Below the pieces are notes generated by a model that was given only the letters and a program-made list of their open reading frames with translations, had not been told where the DNA came from and ran no database searches. 10,496 nucleotides of DNA from Candidatus Brocadiaceae bacterium (lineage in GTDB: Bacteria > Planctomycetota > Brocadiia > Brocadiales > Brocadiaceae). A program made the translations under genes and the position numbers. Position 1 is the stretch's first letter. Each line of letters opens with the position of its first letter. The stretch covers positions 1 through 10,496 of the forward strand of contig JANLHY010000451.1 in the NCBI GenBank assembly GCA_024653795.1. Direction: 5' to 3'. Positions 1-6,795 of the stretch are shown one piece after another.

Positions 1-6
1 GCGCTG

Positions 7-126
7 TCAGGGCTAAAGCCCAATTCAGACTTCGTCGTGAGCTCAGTCGAACGATAAGACCGTCACTAACCCCAGCCTTAAGGCTGGGGTTAGTGGGTAC
101 ACGCCATACTGGGGCTTTAGCCCTGA
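7..126. repeat. Composite inverted-repeat (REP/MITE-like) element
   Basis: A 15-bp perfect inverted repeat (7-21 and 112-126, arm TCAGGGCTAAAGCCC) encloses about 90 bp. As RNA the outer stem can extend to 3-21/112-130 through two G-U wobbles and two G-C pairs. Each arm is itself near-palindromic (GGGCT..AGCCC), so it can also form a small local hairpin. Inside lie a perfect 32-bp palindrome (64-95) and an 8-bp palindrome TGAGCTCA (38-45) flanked by TTCG/CGAA. Nested hairpins without a coding frame resemble REP/BIME-type or small non-autonomous mobile elements. No convincing target-site duplication is visible at the ends. It lies about 100 nt beyond the lpxC stop, so it may sit in the 3' untranslated region of the operon. 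The structure is seen directly; the mobile or REP identity is inferred. Confidence 0.6.
64..95. repeat. Perfect 32-bp palindrome
   Basis: Positions 64-79 are the exact reverse complement of 80-95, with no spacer; each arm contains AACCCCAGCC. In RNA it would form a long, very stable hairpin. Neither strand has a T-run after the hairpin, so it does not look like a canonical intrinsic terminator. It could protect the 3' end of the lpxC mRNA, roadblock RNA polymerase, or be the core of a repeat family. Confidence 0.75.
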
Positions 127-186
127 TGGCTCTATAACACAAAGTTGTTCATGTTATTTATTGTCAATCCCTTTGCATGTTCCAAT

Positions 187-212
187 AACCTTAGTAATAC
201 CACATTAAGGTT
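187..212. other. Weak stem-loop downstream of lpxC
   Basis: AACCTTA (187-193) pairs with TAAGGTT (206-212) around a 12-nt loop, starting 11 nt past the lpxC stop. On the minus strand it is followed by ATTGG rather than a U-tract, so termination of lpxC here is doubtful. On the plus strand it is followed by TATCTTTT, which would suit a convergent transcript from the left, but no such gene is in view. Confidence 0.2.
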
Positions 213-223
213 TATCTTTTGCG

Positions 224-1078
224 TCATGCATTCTGTGCAATCTTTTCTGCTAATTGAACGTTCAGGGAATGCCCGGACCTGTTTGCAACGATGCGTCCCT
301 GAATTACTACATTAGCCAGATAAAGGTCGCCTACAAGGTCCAAAATTTTGTGTCTAACAAACTCATCAGGAAATCGCAATTTTGCAGGTTTCATAGAAAT
401 CGGTTTGGTCATCTTTCCGTCTTCATGCACAATGATACTATTGTCATCTGTAACTCCTTTTCCCAGGCCAAGCCTCTTAAACTCTTCAATATAGGTACTC
501 AGCCCAAACGTCCTTGCAGGTGCAATATCTCTGCAAAAATTCTCCTCAGTAATCTCGATATCATACGTTTGCCGCTCTATAAAAGAACCATTAAAATCCA
601 GGGTATACGAAAATATCAATCCTTTTTCGCAAGGCACTGCCATAACACTCGCGTCCCCGCTACTAACCATAATCGGGGTCTTTACAATAAACCCCTTCTT
701 CTTCCCCCCAAGTTCGACAGTGCCTGCTTTTTTGAGAACTTCCAAAAAAAGTTTTGCACTCCCGTCCCCTGCGGGAACTTCCCTGCCATTTATTTCTATT
801 TCAATATTGTCGATCCCTAACCCGGCCAAAGCTGCCATCAGATGTTCTACGCTTTCCACCTCGGCTTCATTATTCTTCAAAAAAATGCGTTTATAATTGC
901 TTGACAGGGAATGCACATGAGCACGTACCCTTGGCCGATTGGGCAAATCTACACGGACAAAAGATATACCCGAGTTCAACGGTGACGGTTTAAAATGGAG
1001 ACTTGTGGACTCCCCTCTAAACATTCCGATTCCGGAGCATTCGGCTTCTCTCCCAATTGTCTTTTGTGCGCTGTCCAC
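224..1078 (-). CDS. lpxC: UDP-3-O-acyl-N-acetylglucosamine deacetylase LpxC
   Basis: LpxC is the zinc-dependent cytoplasmic deacetylase that commits UDP-acyl-GlcNAc to lipid A synthesis. The 284-residue product shows the family signature throughout. SVEHLMAALAGLGID contains Glu78 and zinc ligand His79. FVRHKILDLVGD gives zinc ligands His243 and Asp247. ARTFGL lies at 188-193, and SGHSLN holds the catalytic His270. Length is near the usual 300 residues, and there is no FabZ fusion. The start is GTG (1076-1078), preceded by AAGGGAAAG with about 9 nt between AGGGA and the start. The next in-frame Met (residue 19) would remove the first strand, which aligns with other LpxC N termini. Only 3 nt separate it from the ompH stop, so translation is probably coupled. 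It is the last gene of the run. In many proteobacteria lpxD, not lpxC, follows bamA-skp. Confidence 0.96.
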   Translation of the reverse strand: MDSAQKTIGREAECSGIGMFRGESTSLHFKPSPLNSGISFVRVDLPNRPRVRAHVHSLSSNYKRIFLKNNEAEVESVEHLMAALAGLGIDNIEIEINGREVPAGDGSAKLFLEVLKKAGTVELGGKKKGFIVKTPIMVSSGDASVMAVPCEKGLIFSYTLDFNGSFIERQTYDIEITEENFCRDIAPARTFGLSTYIEEFKRLGLGKGVTDDNSIIVHEDGKMTKPISMKPAKLRFPDEFVRHKILDLVGDLYLANVVIQGRIVANRSGHSLNVQLAEKIAQNA

Positions 1079-1081
1079 GAA

Positions 1082-1738
1082 CTACTTTCCCTTGCTCGTT
1101 TCGGAATATTTTTTGTTTAAGTTATTAATCACCTGATTTGTGATATCAACTGATTCAGAATGATACAAAACTGTTTTTATCCCCACTTTAAACTGTAATT
1201 CAGAAATTCCCCCACTCTGGAGTTCTGGCTCTTCCTTTTTAATAATCAAATCATATTGTTCGCGCTTACCGATGTCTTCTACTTCTTTACAGACTTCTGT
1301 ATAGAGACTTCCAAAATAATCCTTATACTTTTTCATGAGACTCTTCTCAGCAAATTTCGCGTAGGATTCCAACTCCATATTCTTTTTTTCAAAGGTTTCT
1401 TCGTCCCTTTTTCTGGACTCACTCCCCAAATCCAACAACTGTATCTTTTCATTCAGGCCGACCAATTCTTTCTTCTTGTCGTTGATAATTTTTTGATACT
1501 GCTTTTCCTGTTCTTTCAACTGCGCATCAGACGCTTTCCGCTTTTCATATTTTTCAAACACATTATTTAAATCAACCACTCCCACCTTTAAACCCCTTGA
1601 AGATGAACTGGCTGCACCTGGTTCTTTTGCCTGTATACCGCTCAACGAAAATAAGCACAAACACGTAAGACTCGCTATAACTCCAAAAACAACCTTTATC
1701 TTGTCCCTATTCTTCCTACATGATTTTTCTAATTTCAT
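1082..1738 (-). CDS. ompH: OmpH/Skp-family periplasmic chaperone
   Basis: The Skp/OmpH family binds unfolded outer-membrane proteins in the periplasm and delivers them to the BAM complex. The 218-residue protein has a positively charged N terminus, a hydrophobic segment at about 15-32 and a plausible signal peptidase I site after Ala37. The core strand KVGVVDLNNVF (51-61) follows, then a long charged, Lys/Glu-rich helical region (about 62-155) expected to form the coiled-coil tentacles. The C-terminal half of the core, at 185-211, includes VLYHSESVDITNQVINNLN and is typical of the family. It is longer than E. coli Skp (161 residues), mainly through the N-terminal region. The ATG lies 2 nt after the bamA stop; a purine-rich GAGGGGG sits somewhat far upstream inside bamA, so coupling to bamA translation is likely. 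Position directly after bamA strongly supports the call. Confidence 0.9.
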   Translation of the reverse strand: MKLEKSCRKNRDKIKVVFGVIASLTCLCLFSLSGIQAKEPGAASSSSRGLKVGVVDLNNVFEKYEKRKASDAQLKEQEKQYQKIINDKKKELVGLNEKIQLLDLGSESRKRDEETFEKKNMELESYAKFAEKSLMKKYKDYFGSLYTEVCKEVEDIGKREQYDLIIKKEEPELQSGGISELQFKVGIKTVLYHSESVDITNQVINNLNKKYSETSKGK

Positions 1739-1740
1739 AA

Positions 1741-4119
1741 TTAAAAGCTGCTGCCCCCTCCGAAATTAAACGAAAATGCCTGAATCTCATCCCCTTCCTC
1801 TTTTATAACAGGAATACCGTAATCAATCGCTATCGTAGAACGACCGAGAAAAGGAACATTCAATCTTAATCCAACTCCCGTTGACAACCTGAAGTGATCG
1901 AAATTAATATCACGGACTTTTTCATCCGCCTTTCCAGTGTCAACAAAAACTGCGGCACGAATAATATCTTTATATATGGGAATAAGGTATTCTGTATTCA
2001 TCACAACCAATATGTCGCCGCCAATCCGGTCTCCTGTTTTCTCATCAACAGGCGCTATACCCCTAAATTGAAATCCTCTCAGAGAGCCGAATCCACCCGC
2101 AAAAAACCTTTCAAATACGGGGGATTTATTTCCAGACGTTGGCTCTACAATACCAAAAGTACCTCCGTAGGCAAGAACATGTTTACCCCATTTAGGTATT
2201 TCAAAGAGTGTGTTGTATTTTGTCGTCTGGAATTTAAACTTTGCTATATCCACATCCAACCCGGCAAATTCAAGCGAAGATTCACCTTCATACCCCTTTG
2301 ACGGCATATATATATTATCAATTCTCCTCATATTCGCTGACAGCGTAATACCAGCCTTCAAATTACTTCCCTCCACATCCAGGACATCCTGGGATGTATC
2401 TTCCTTATCATTTCGCCTTTCAATATCGATAATATTAAATTCCGGGCTTAATCTTACAAAAAAATCCCTCTTAATTTCTCTTCCCACAGAAACCCCCGAA
2501 CCTATGCTTTGTTGCTGATATAATTGATGCGATCTAAGATAATCAAACAAGCTTACGCCAGCACTGTAAGGAGAGTCGAATACGGAGGGATTGGTTAACG
2601 ATACCATGATGTCTGTCCTCTGAAAACCAGGACTAAAACGCAAAGTTAAGATCTCGCCCGCTCCACGGAAGGCATTGCCCTGCAGAAAATCATTCCAGCT
2701 TTTTGGCAGATCAAAGACGTCGAAATTCCTGTCGGTATAAGAGATATCAGCAAATGCTCCAATGTTTGCACCATAACCACCGCCAAACCGCAGCATGCCG
2801 GTTCTTCCTTCTTTCACATCTATTAATATGTTTTGTTTGTTGGCTTCAGAACCAGGTTCAAAATTAATCCCCGCAGGCGCGCCCGATTCCATATCAAAAT
2901 ATCCGGTATTTGTAAGACGTCTCTGACTGTCGCGTATTTTTTCTGAATCCAGCTTTTCACCGGGATAAAATGTCACCTGCCGCCGGATAACGTTATCTCT
3001 CGTCTTATCATTTCCTGATATTTTAATCTTTTCGATATAATATCTGTCTCTCTCTTCTATGTTAAAAGAGACATCCACTTTTGTACCTTCGGAGCTAAAG
3101 GTGTGTTTTTCTTTAACAGAGGCGGCAATATATCCCTGTTCTCCATAAGTCAAACGGAGTTGGAATGCGTCTTTTTCGACCGCATCAAAAAAGAAAGGGC
3201 CGCCTTCTTTCAATTTTAACTTCTCCTTTAATTCTTCCTCTGTAAAAAGCGTTTCCCCATGTATTCGTAAGTTTTCGACATAATATCTTTCACCTTCTTT
3301 TACATGAATATTTAAGAACATCCTGGTATTGTCTTTGCTATAGGTTATATCCCACCCGACATCGACATCCAACCAGCCCTTATTCATGTAAAATTCTTTT
3401 ACTTTGCCGATATCGGATTCAAACTTTTTTTGTTCAAACCGTCCCGGAAATATAAATGTCGGAAAATGTTTCTGGCGGCTTTCTATCTGCTTTAGGAGTT
3501 TTCTACGGTTAAAGTTTTTGTTACCCGTAAACCTTATCTCTGCAATGCGAATCCTGGGACCTTCTTTTATATTAAAGACAACTGCCGTTTTACCATCTAT
3601 TAGTTTACTTTCCGCATGTACCCATACCCGGTAAAAGCATTTTTTAATGTAAATCTCTTTAATCTTGTCTTCATCTAGTTTCAGGAGATAGGGCTTTATA
3701 TAATCACCCTCTTTTATCCCGATTTGTTTCTTCAGTATTTTGGTCTTAATCTTCTTATTGCCTTGAAATTGTATCTCGTCAATTACTGTGCGTTCAGTAA
3801 CGAGAAACACAACCTTCAGCCCATCTCTCAGTTCTTCAAGTTCGACTCCTATATTGTCAAAGAACCCTAACGACCAAATCGCATCCACATCCTGACTCAC
3901 CAGTTGTGGATCATAAGGATCGCCTTCTCGCGCGCGAATGATGCTCCTTATTGCAGTCGTACTTATCCGTTGATTGCCCTTGATTTCAATTTTTTCAATA
4001 ATACGGACTATCTTTCCCTGCGTTTCAGCGCAAACTACCTTTGCATAGCTGAAATATAAGGTTATAACAAGCGCTACGATAAGGATAGTTGCCTGTAATA
4101 AAACCCTATTCGGTTTCAT
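1741..4119 (-). CDS. bamA: Outer-membrane protein assembly factor BamA (Omp85)
   Basis: BamA is the central subunit that folds and inserts beta-barrel proteins into the outer membrane. The 792-residue product has an N-terminal hydrophobic segment (about 8-24) with a probable cleavage site after Val-Cys-Ala31. Five POTRA repeats follow at about 36-110, 111-190, 191-280, 281-361 and 362-437, most opening with an I-x-I/F-x-G-N/E pattern such as IEIKGNQ, IQFQGNK and IRFTGNK. The 16-strand barrel runs from about 440 to the end. The loop-6 motif is SLRGF (679-683), matching the conserved (V/L)RGF, and the last residue is Phe, the usual C-terminal barrel signal. Length matches the family (about 800). 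Its ATG overlaps the dnaB TGA as ATGA (4116-4119), implying translational coupling to the helicase gene. A weak GGGTAAC precedes the start. Confidence 0.95.
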   Translation of the reverse strand: MKPNRVLLQATILIVALVITLYFSYAKVVCAETQGKIVRIIEKIEIKGNQRISTTAIRSIIRAREGDPYDPQLVSQDVDAIWSLGFFDNIGVELEELRDGLKVVFLVTERTVIDEIQFQGNKKIKTKILKKQIGIKEGDYIKPYLLKLDEDKIKEIYIKKCFYRVWVHAESKLIDGKTAVVFNIKEGPRIRIAEIRFTGNKNFNRRKLLKQIESRQKHFPTFIFPGRFEQKKFESDIGKVKEFYMNKGWLDVDVGWDITYSKDNTRMFLNIHVKEGERYYVENLRIHGETLFTEEELKEKLKLKEGGPFFFDAVEKDAFQLRLTYGEQGYIAASVKEKHTFSSEGTKVDVSFNIEERDRYYIEKIKISGNDKTRDNVIRRQVTFYPGEKLDSEKIRDSQRRLTNTGYFDMESGAPAGINFEPGSEANKQNILIDVKEGRTGMLRFGGGYGANIGAFADISYTDRNFDVFDLPKSWNDFLQGNAFRGAGEILTLRFSPGFQRTDIMVSLTNPSVFDSPYSAGVSLFDYLRSHQLYQQQSIGSGVSVGREIKRDFFVRLSPEFNIIDIERRNDKEDTSQDVLDVEGSNLKAGITLSANMRRIDNIYMPSKGYEGESSLEFAGLDVDIAKFKFQTTKYNTLFEIPKWGKHVLAYGGTFGIVEPTSGNKSPVFERFFAGGFGSLRGFQFRGIAPVDEKTGDRIGGDILVVMNTEYLIPIYKDIIRAAVFVDTGKADEKVRDINFDHFRLSTGVGLRLNVPFLGRSTIAIDYGIPVIKEEGDEIQAFSFNFGGGSSF

Positions 4120-5450
4120 TTGTTACCCATAGAGGCTAAACTCTCAAAGCGCATAAAGTGCGACAGAAACGTCAACTTTACCACCCCTGTCGGCCCATTG
4201 CGCTGCTTTGCAATAATAAGTTCCGCTGTATTATCCTTATCAGGATCGTAATAATTATCTCTGTGCAAAAGAACAATAACATCTGCATCCTGTTCGATTG
4301 ATCCCGATTCACGCAAGTCTGACATCCTGGGCCTGTGCCCCTCTCTTGATTCCACAGACCTATTTAATTGAGACACGGCAATTACCGGTATCTTCAATTC
4401 TCTGGCAAGTGATTTTAAACGTCTTGAAATTACTGAAATTTCCTGCTGACGATTCTCCGCTCGCGAAGACTCCATCAACTGTAAATAATCCACAGCAACC
4501 AGTTGAATATCATATTGCGCCTTCAACCTGCGCGCCTTTGCGCGCAGTTCCAGCACAGTAAGACCGGGGGTGTCGTCTATAAAGATTGGCGCCTCTGAAA
4601 GTGACCCAAGTCCATAAGAAAGATCACTCCACTGTTTATCATCTAAAAAACCCATCCGCAATTTGTGCGCATCTATCCGCGCATGCGAGCAAAGCATATT
4701 CTGCGCCACCTGCTGTGCTGACATTTCTAAAGAAAATATCACGACCGGCTTTTTTTCTACCACCCCCACGTGTTCTACTATATTCAGCACGATGCTTGTC
4801 TTCCCCATACTTGGCCTTGCAGCGACGATAATAAGTTCTGATGGTTGCAATCCACAGGTAATATCATCCAAATCATAAAATCCAGCAGACAATCCGGTCA
4901 ATCTGCTTTGTTTGTCATGGAGATTTTCAATGCGGCTGAATGTTTCTTTGAGGATTTCGTTTAACCTTGTAGATGCGGTATTAAATTTCTTTTGGGTGAT
5001 ATCGAAGATAGCCCGTTCCGAGGCATCCAACAAATACTCGGTATCTGTGGACTCTTCGAAGGATTGTTTTTGTATGGTAGCTGCAACCTCTATCAGATTT
5101 CTTTTTATAGCTTTCTCACGTACTATGTTCGCATAATATTCTACATTTCCTATTGTTGGGACGGACTCTTCCAATTCCATCAAGTATTCCACACCGCCAA
5201 CTTTTTCCAGCAGCGAACGCTTTTTCAATTCCTCCCGAAGAACAACTAAATCAACTGGCTGTCCCTTATCATAGACATCAACTATTGCCTGATATAGTTC
5301 CCGGTGCGCCGTTTTGTAAAAACTCAGCTTATTCAATATCGGTATAACAAGGTTAATAACCTCGTTATCCAGTATCATTGCGCCCAAGACACTCATTTCA
5401 GCCTCAATACTCTGAGGCATCGTGCGTTCAAGTACGGACTCAACAACCAT
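4116..5450 (-). CDS. dnaB: Replicative DNA helicase DnaB
   Basis: DnaB is the hexameric 5'-3' helicase that unwinds DNA at the replication fork and binds primase. The 444-residue protein has the N-terminal domain from about 12 (MPQSIEAEMSVLGAM) to about 113, a linker, and a RecA-like ATPase domain from about 183. Walker A is ARPSMGKTS (211-219). The catalytic Glu lies in SLEM (240-243), and Walker B is LVAVDYLQL (317-325). The motif around VSQLNRSVE and SDLRESGSIEQDAD (359-390) and the KQRNGPTG arginine-finger region (415-422) are both present. No intein interrupts the usual insertion points. The start is ATG, with AAGG about 10 nt upstream and a 22-nt gap after rplI. It completes the rpsF-ssb-rpsR-rplI-dnaB block. 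Confidence 0.97.
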   Translation of the reverse strand: MVVESVLERTMPQSIEAEMSVLGAMILDNEVINLVIPILNKLSFYKTAHRELYQAIVDVYDKGQPVDLVVLREELKKRSLLEKVGGVEYLMELEESVPTIGNVEYYANIVREKAIKRNLIEVAATIQKQSFEESTDTEYLLDASERAIFDITQKKFNTASTRLNEILKETFSRIENLHDKQSRLTGLSAGFYDLDDITCGLQPSELIIVAARPSMGKTSIVLNIVEHVGVVEKKPVVIFSLEMSAQQVAQNMLCSHARIDAHKLRMGFLDDKQWSDLSYGLGSLSEAPIFIDDTPGLTVLELRAKARRLKAQYDIQLVAVDYLQLMESSRAENRQQEISVISRRLKSLARELKIPVIAVSQLNRSVESREGHRPRMSDLRESGSIEQDADVIVLLHRDNYYDPDKDNTAELIIAKQRNGPTGVVKLTFLSHFMRFESLASMGNK

Positions 5451-5472
5451 CAGTCACTACCTTAAAAAGAAA

Positions 5473-5940
5473 CTAGGCCCTCTCTGGCTGAACCATATCC
5501 TCATTCACCACTGTTACCTTACACTTCGTTTGCATTTCTATATTCAGGGCAATCGTGACATCAAACTCACCGCAAACCTTTATTGGACTATCCAATTTCA
5601 CCATCTCTTCATTTACAGGATATCCCCCCTTTGCCAGCGCCTCTGCGATATGAACGGACGTGACAGAACCGAAGAGTTTACCTTCTTCATTTGCCTTTGC
5701 AGGAATCGCACAGGAAGCTGTAGAAAGTTTTTCCAATACCCCCATCAACCGCTCCCTCTCTTCCTTCAATAGCAACTCCATCTTTATCTTTTCTTTTTCT
5801 ATCTGCTTTAAATTGGCAGGAGAAACATTCGTTGCTAACCCTTTGGGCAGCAAATAATTTCTGGCATACCCCTTCTTTACTTTCACAATGTCGCCAATTC
5901 TGCCGAGCTTATCTACATTTTTCTTCAACAACAATTCCAT
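5473..5940 (-). CDS. rplI: 50S ribosomal protein bL9
   Basis: bL9 binds 23S rRNA near the L1 stalk of the large subunit and influences reading-frame maintenance. The 155-residue product has the diagnostic N domain, with KLGRIGDIVKVKKGYARNYL at 11-30 followed by LPKGLA. A charged connecting helix (about 41-75) and a C domain containing GKLFGSVTSVHIAEAL (87-102) follow. Length is close to the usual 147-150. The ATG is preceded by a perfect AGGAGG with 8-nt spacing, and this ribosome-binding site overlaps the rpsR stop codon. It ends in TAG. Confidence 0.97.
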   Translation of the reverse strand: MELLLKKNVDKLGRIGDIVKVKKGYARNYLLPKGLATNVSPANLKQIEKEKIKMELLLKEERERLMGVLEKLSTASCAIPAKANEEGKLFGSVTSVHIAEALAKGGYPVNEEMVKLDSPIKVCGEFDVTIALNIEMQTKCKVTVVNEDMVQPERA

Positions 5941-5948
5941 GATTATAT

Positions 5949-5954
5949 CCTCCT
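5949..5954 (-). promoter_or_regulatory. Strong Shine-Dalgarno of rplI overlapping the rpsR stop
   Basis: AGGAGG lies 8 nt upstream of the rplI ATG and shares bases with the rpsR TAG (5953-5955). Ribosomes finishing rpsR therefore stop right on the rplI initiation site, a layout that favours coupled synthesis of the two ribosomal proteins. Confidence 0.8.
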
Positions 5955-6174
5955 AGGCCACATACGGAAGTAGTGCCATAAACCTCGCCCTTTTAATAGA
6001 AACCTTTACCGAATGTTGGTGATGGGCGCAGTTTCCAGAACGTTTTCTCGAAAAAAGCTTTCCTTGAGAAGTTGCAAGCTTCGGTAAATATATCGAATCT
6101 TTGTAATCCACTTCATCGACACCCATCCTGCAAAACCTACACTTACTCGTTTTATTAAACTCTTTTTTACTCAT
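5953..6174 (-). CDS. rpsR: 30S ribosomal protein bS18 (zinc-binding type)
   Basis: bS18 binds the platform of the small subunit together with bS6. The 73-residue protein matches the family along its length: CRFC near the N terminus, DYKD at 23-26, GKLFSRKRSGNC, and the C-terminal IKRARFMALLPYV. Cys12 and Cys15 (CxxC) with Cys49 and His52 (CxxH) form a potential zinc ribbon, the so-called C+ form; many S18 proteins have lost these residues. The ATG is preceded by AAGGAT at good spacing. The 50-nt gap from ssb holds a tandem 10-bp repeat just upstream of that site. Confidence 0.97.
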   Translation of the reverse strand: MSKKEFNKTSKCRFCRMGVDEVDYKDSIYLPKLATSQGKLFSRKRSGNCAHHQHSVKVSIKRARFMALLPYVA

Positions 6175-6186
6175 ACATTTCTATCC

Positions 6187-6207
6187 TTCTATGAAAATTC
6201 TATGAAA
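6187..6207 (-). repeat. Tandem 10-bp direct repeat in the rpsR leader
   Basis: On the plus strand TTCTATGAAA occurs at 6187-6196 and again at 6198-6207, an 11-nt period (about one helical turn). Each copy also contains the inverted core TTC-TAT-GAA. It lies in the ssb-rpsR gap and its inner end touches the rpsR ribosome-binding site. It could be a small operator or simply local slippage in AT-rich DNA; function is unknown. Confidence 0.4.
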
Positions 6208-6224
6208 CTATACTAAACTGTTAC

Positions 6225-6665
6225 CTAAAATGGAATTTCTTCATTATTAATATCAAGATTGACATCTTCGGGTATCATGTCCGGTGATTTACCCTCTTTG
6301 GATGATGAGCCCATTTCTCCTCCAGGGCGTTTGGCAGGTACTCCAATGAATTGGAAATTATCAGCAACAACACGAAGCGTACTTCGTTTTTGTCCATCCT
6401 TAGTTTCCCATTGATTAAATTGCAAACGACCTTCAATAAAAATCGGATTCCCCTTACTAAAATATTCGCCTACAACCTCCGCTCTGCGCCCGAAGATATT
6501 GATATCAACATAACACACATCTTCCTTCTTTTCCCCGGTTTTAGCAGTCCAAGCCCGATTGATCGCTATTCCAAAGCTTGCAACAGCCAATCCTGCCGGG
6601 GTATATCTCAGCTCGGGGTCTCTCGTGAGGTTCCCCATAAGAAACACTTTATTAAGACTTGCCAT
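6225..6665 (-). CDS. ssb: Single-stranded DNA-binding protein SSB
   Basis: SSB coats single-stranded DNA during replication, recombination and repair, and recruits partner enzymes. The 146-residue protein opens with LNKVFLMGNLTRDPELRYTP, the standard start of the OB fold, which continues through YVDINIFGRRAEV (52-64) and IFIEGRLQFNQW (75-86) to about 108. A disordered Gly/Ser/Lys-rich linker follows. The acidic tip ends in EEIPF, corresponding to the DDDIPF partner-binding tail of other SSBs. Length is slightly below the E. coli protein (178) because the linker is short. The ATG has AGGAG upstream. The 130-nt gap between rpsF and ssb carries a candidate promoter and one copy of a repeated hairpin. 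Confidence 0.97.
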   Translation of the reverse strand: MASLNKVFLMGNLTRDPELRYTPAGLAVASFGIAINRAWTAKTGEKKEDVCYVDINIFGRRAEVVGEYFSKGNPIFIEGRLQFNQWETKDGQKRSTLRVVADNFQFIGVPAKRPGGEMGSSSKEGKSPDMIPEDVNLDINNEEIPF

Positions 6666-6711
6666 ACCTCTACTCCTATCAAAAAACCTATTTAAATACT
6701 TTACAAATTCA

Positions 6712-6741
6712 TTTCTCCGTTTTCACGAAGACATGTTTATA
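6712..6741 (-). repeat. Repeated hairpin element, copy A (upstream of ssb)
   Basis: This 30-bp stretch is 26/30 identical to 7270-7299, in the same orientation. Read on the minus strand, TCTTCG (6726-6731) pairs with CGGAGA (6714-6719) across the loop TGAAAA, giving a 6-bp stem with one G-U wobble. Against copy B, one pair changes from U-A here to C-G there, a compensatory change, while the wobble and loop are unchanged. The wobble pairs only on the minus strand and is an A-C mismatch on the plus strand. That fits an RNA made in the direction of the operon. It ends 46 nt before the ssb start. Confidence 0.6.
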
Positions 6742-6765
6742 TAGAGTCTCTATCAAGTTTGTGAA
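6736..6765 (-). promoter_or_regulatory. Candidate sigma70-type promoter for ssb
   Basis: On the minus strand TTCACA (6760-6765, 5/6 to TTGACA) and TATAAA (6736-6741, 5/6 to TATAAT) are separated by 18 nt. Alternatively, TATATA (6738-6743) gives a 16-nt spacer. Transcription would start around 6727-6731, at the first bases of the repeated hairpin. A 13-bp dyad, ATAGAG-T-CTCTAT (6741-6753), covers the spacer and could bind a regulator. Prediction by eye only in AT-rich sequence. Confidence 0.35.
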
Positions 6766-6795
6766 CCCCAAAGTACGGCCTGCGTCTTTAAAATC

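Noticed and set aside
64..95. Intrinsic terminator of the operon
   Set aside because: The palindrome is strong, but neither strand has a T-run directly after it, and it lies about 130 nt beyond the lpxC stop.
7..126. CRISPR repeats or a complete insertion sequence
   Set aside because: There is no regularly spaced direct-repeat array, no transposase reading frame and no clear target-site duplication.
187..212. rho-independent terminator for lpxC
   Set aside because: The 7-bp stem is AT-rich with a 12-nt loop and no U-tract on the minus strand; kept only as a weak stem-loop.
1600..1738. OmpH as a lipoprotein
   Set aside because: The signal region has Cys residues but no proper lipobox; cleavage after Ala37 by signal peptidase I fits better.
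4116..5450. Intein in DnaB
   Set aside because: Walker A, Walker B and the arginine-finger region are continuous and the length (444) is normal.
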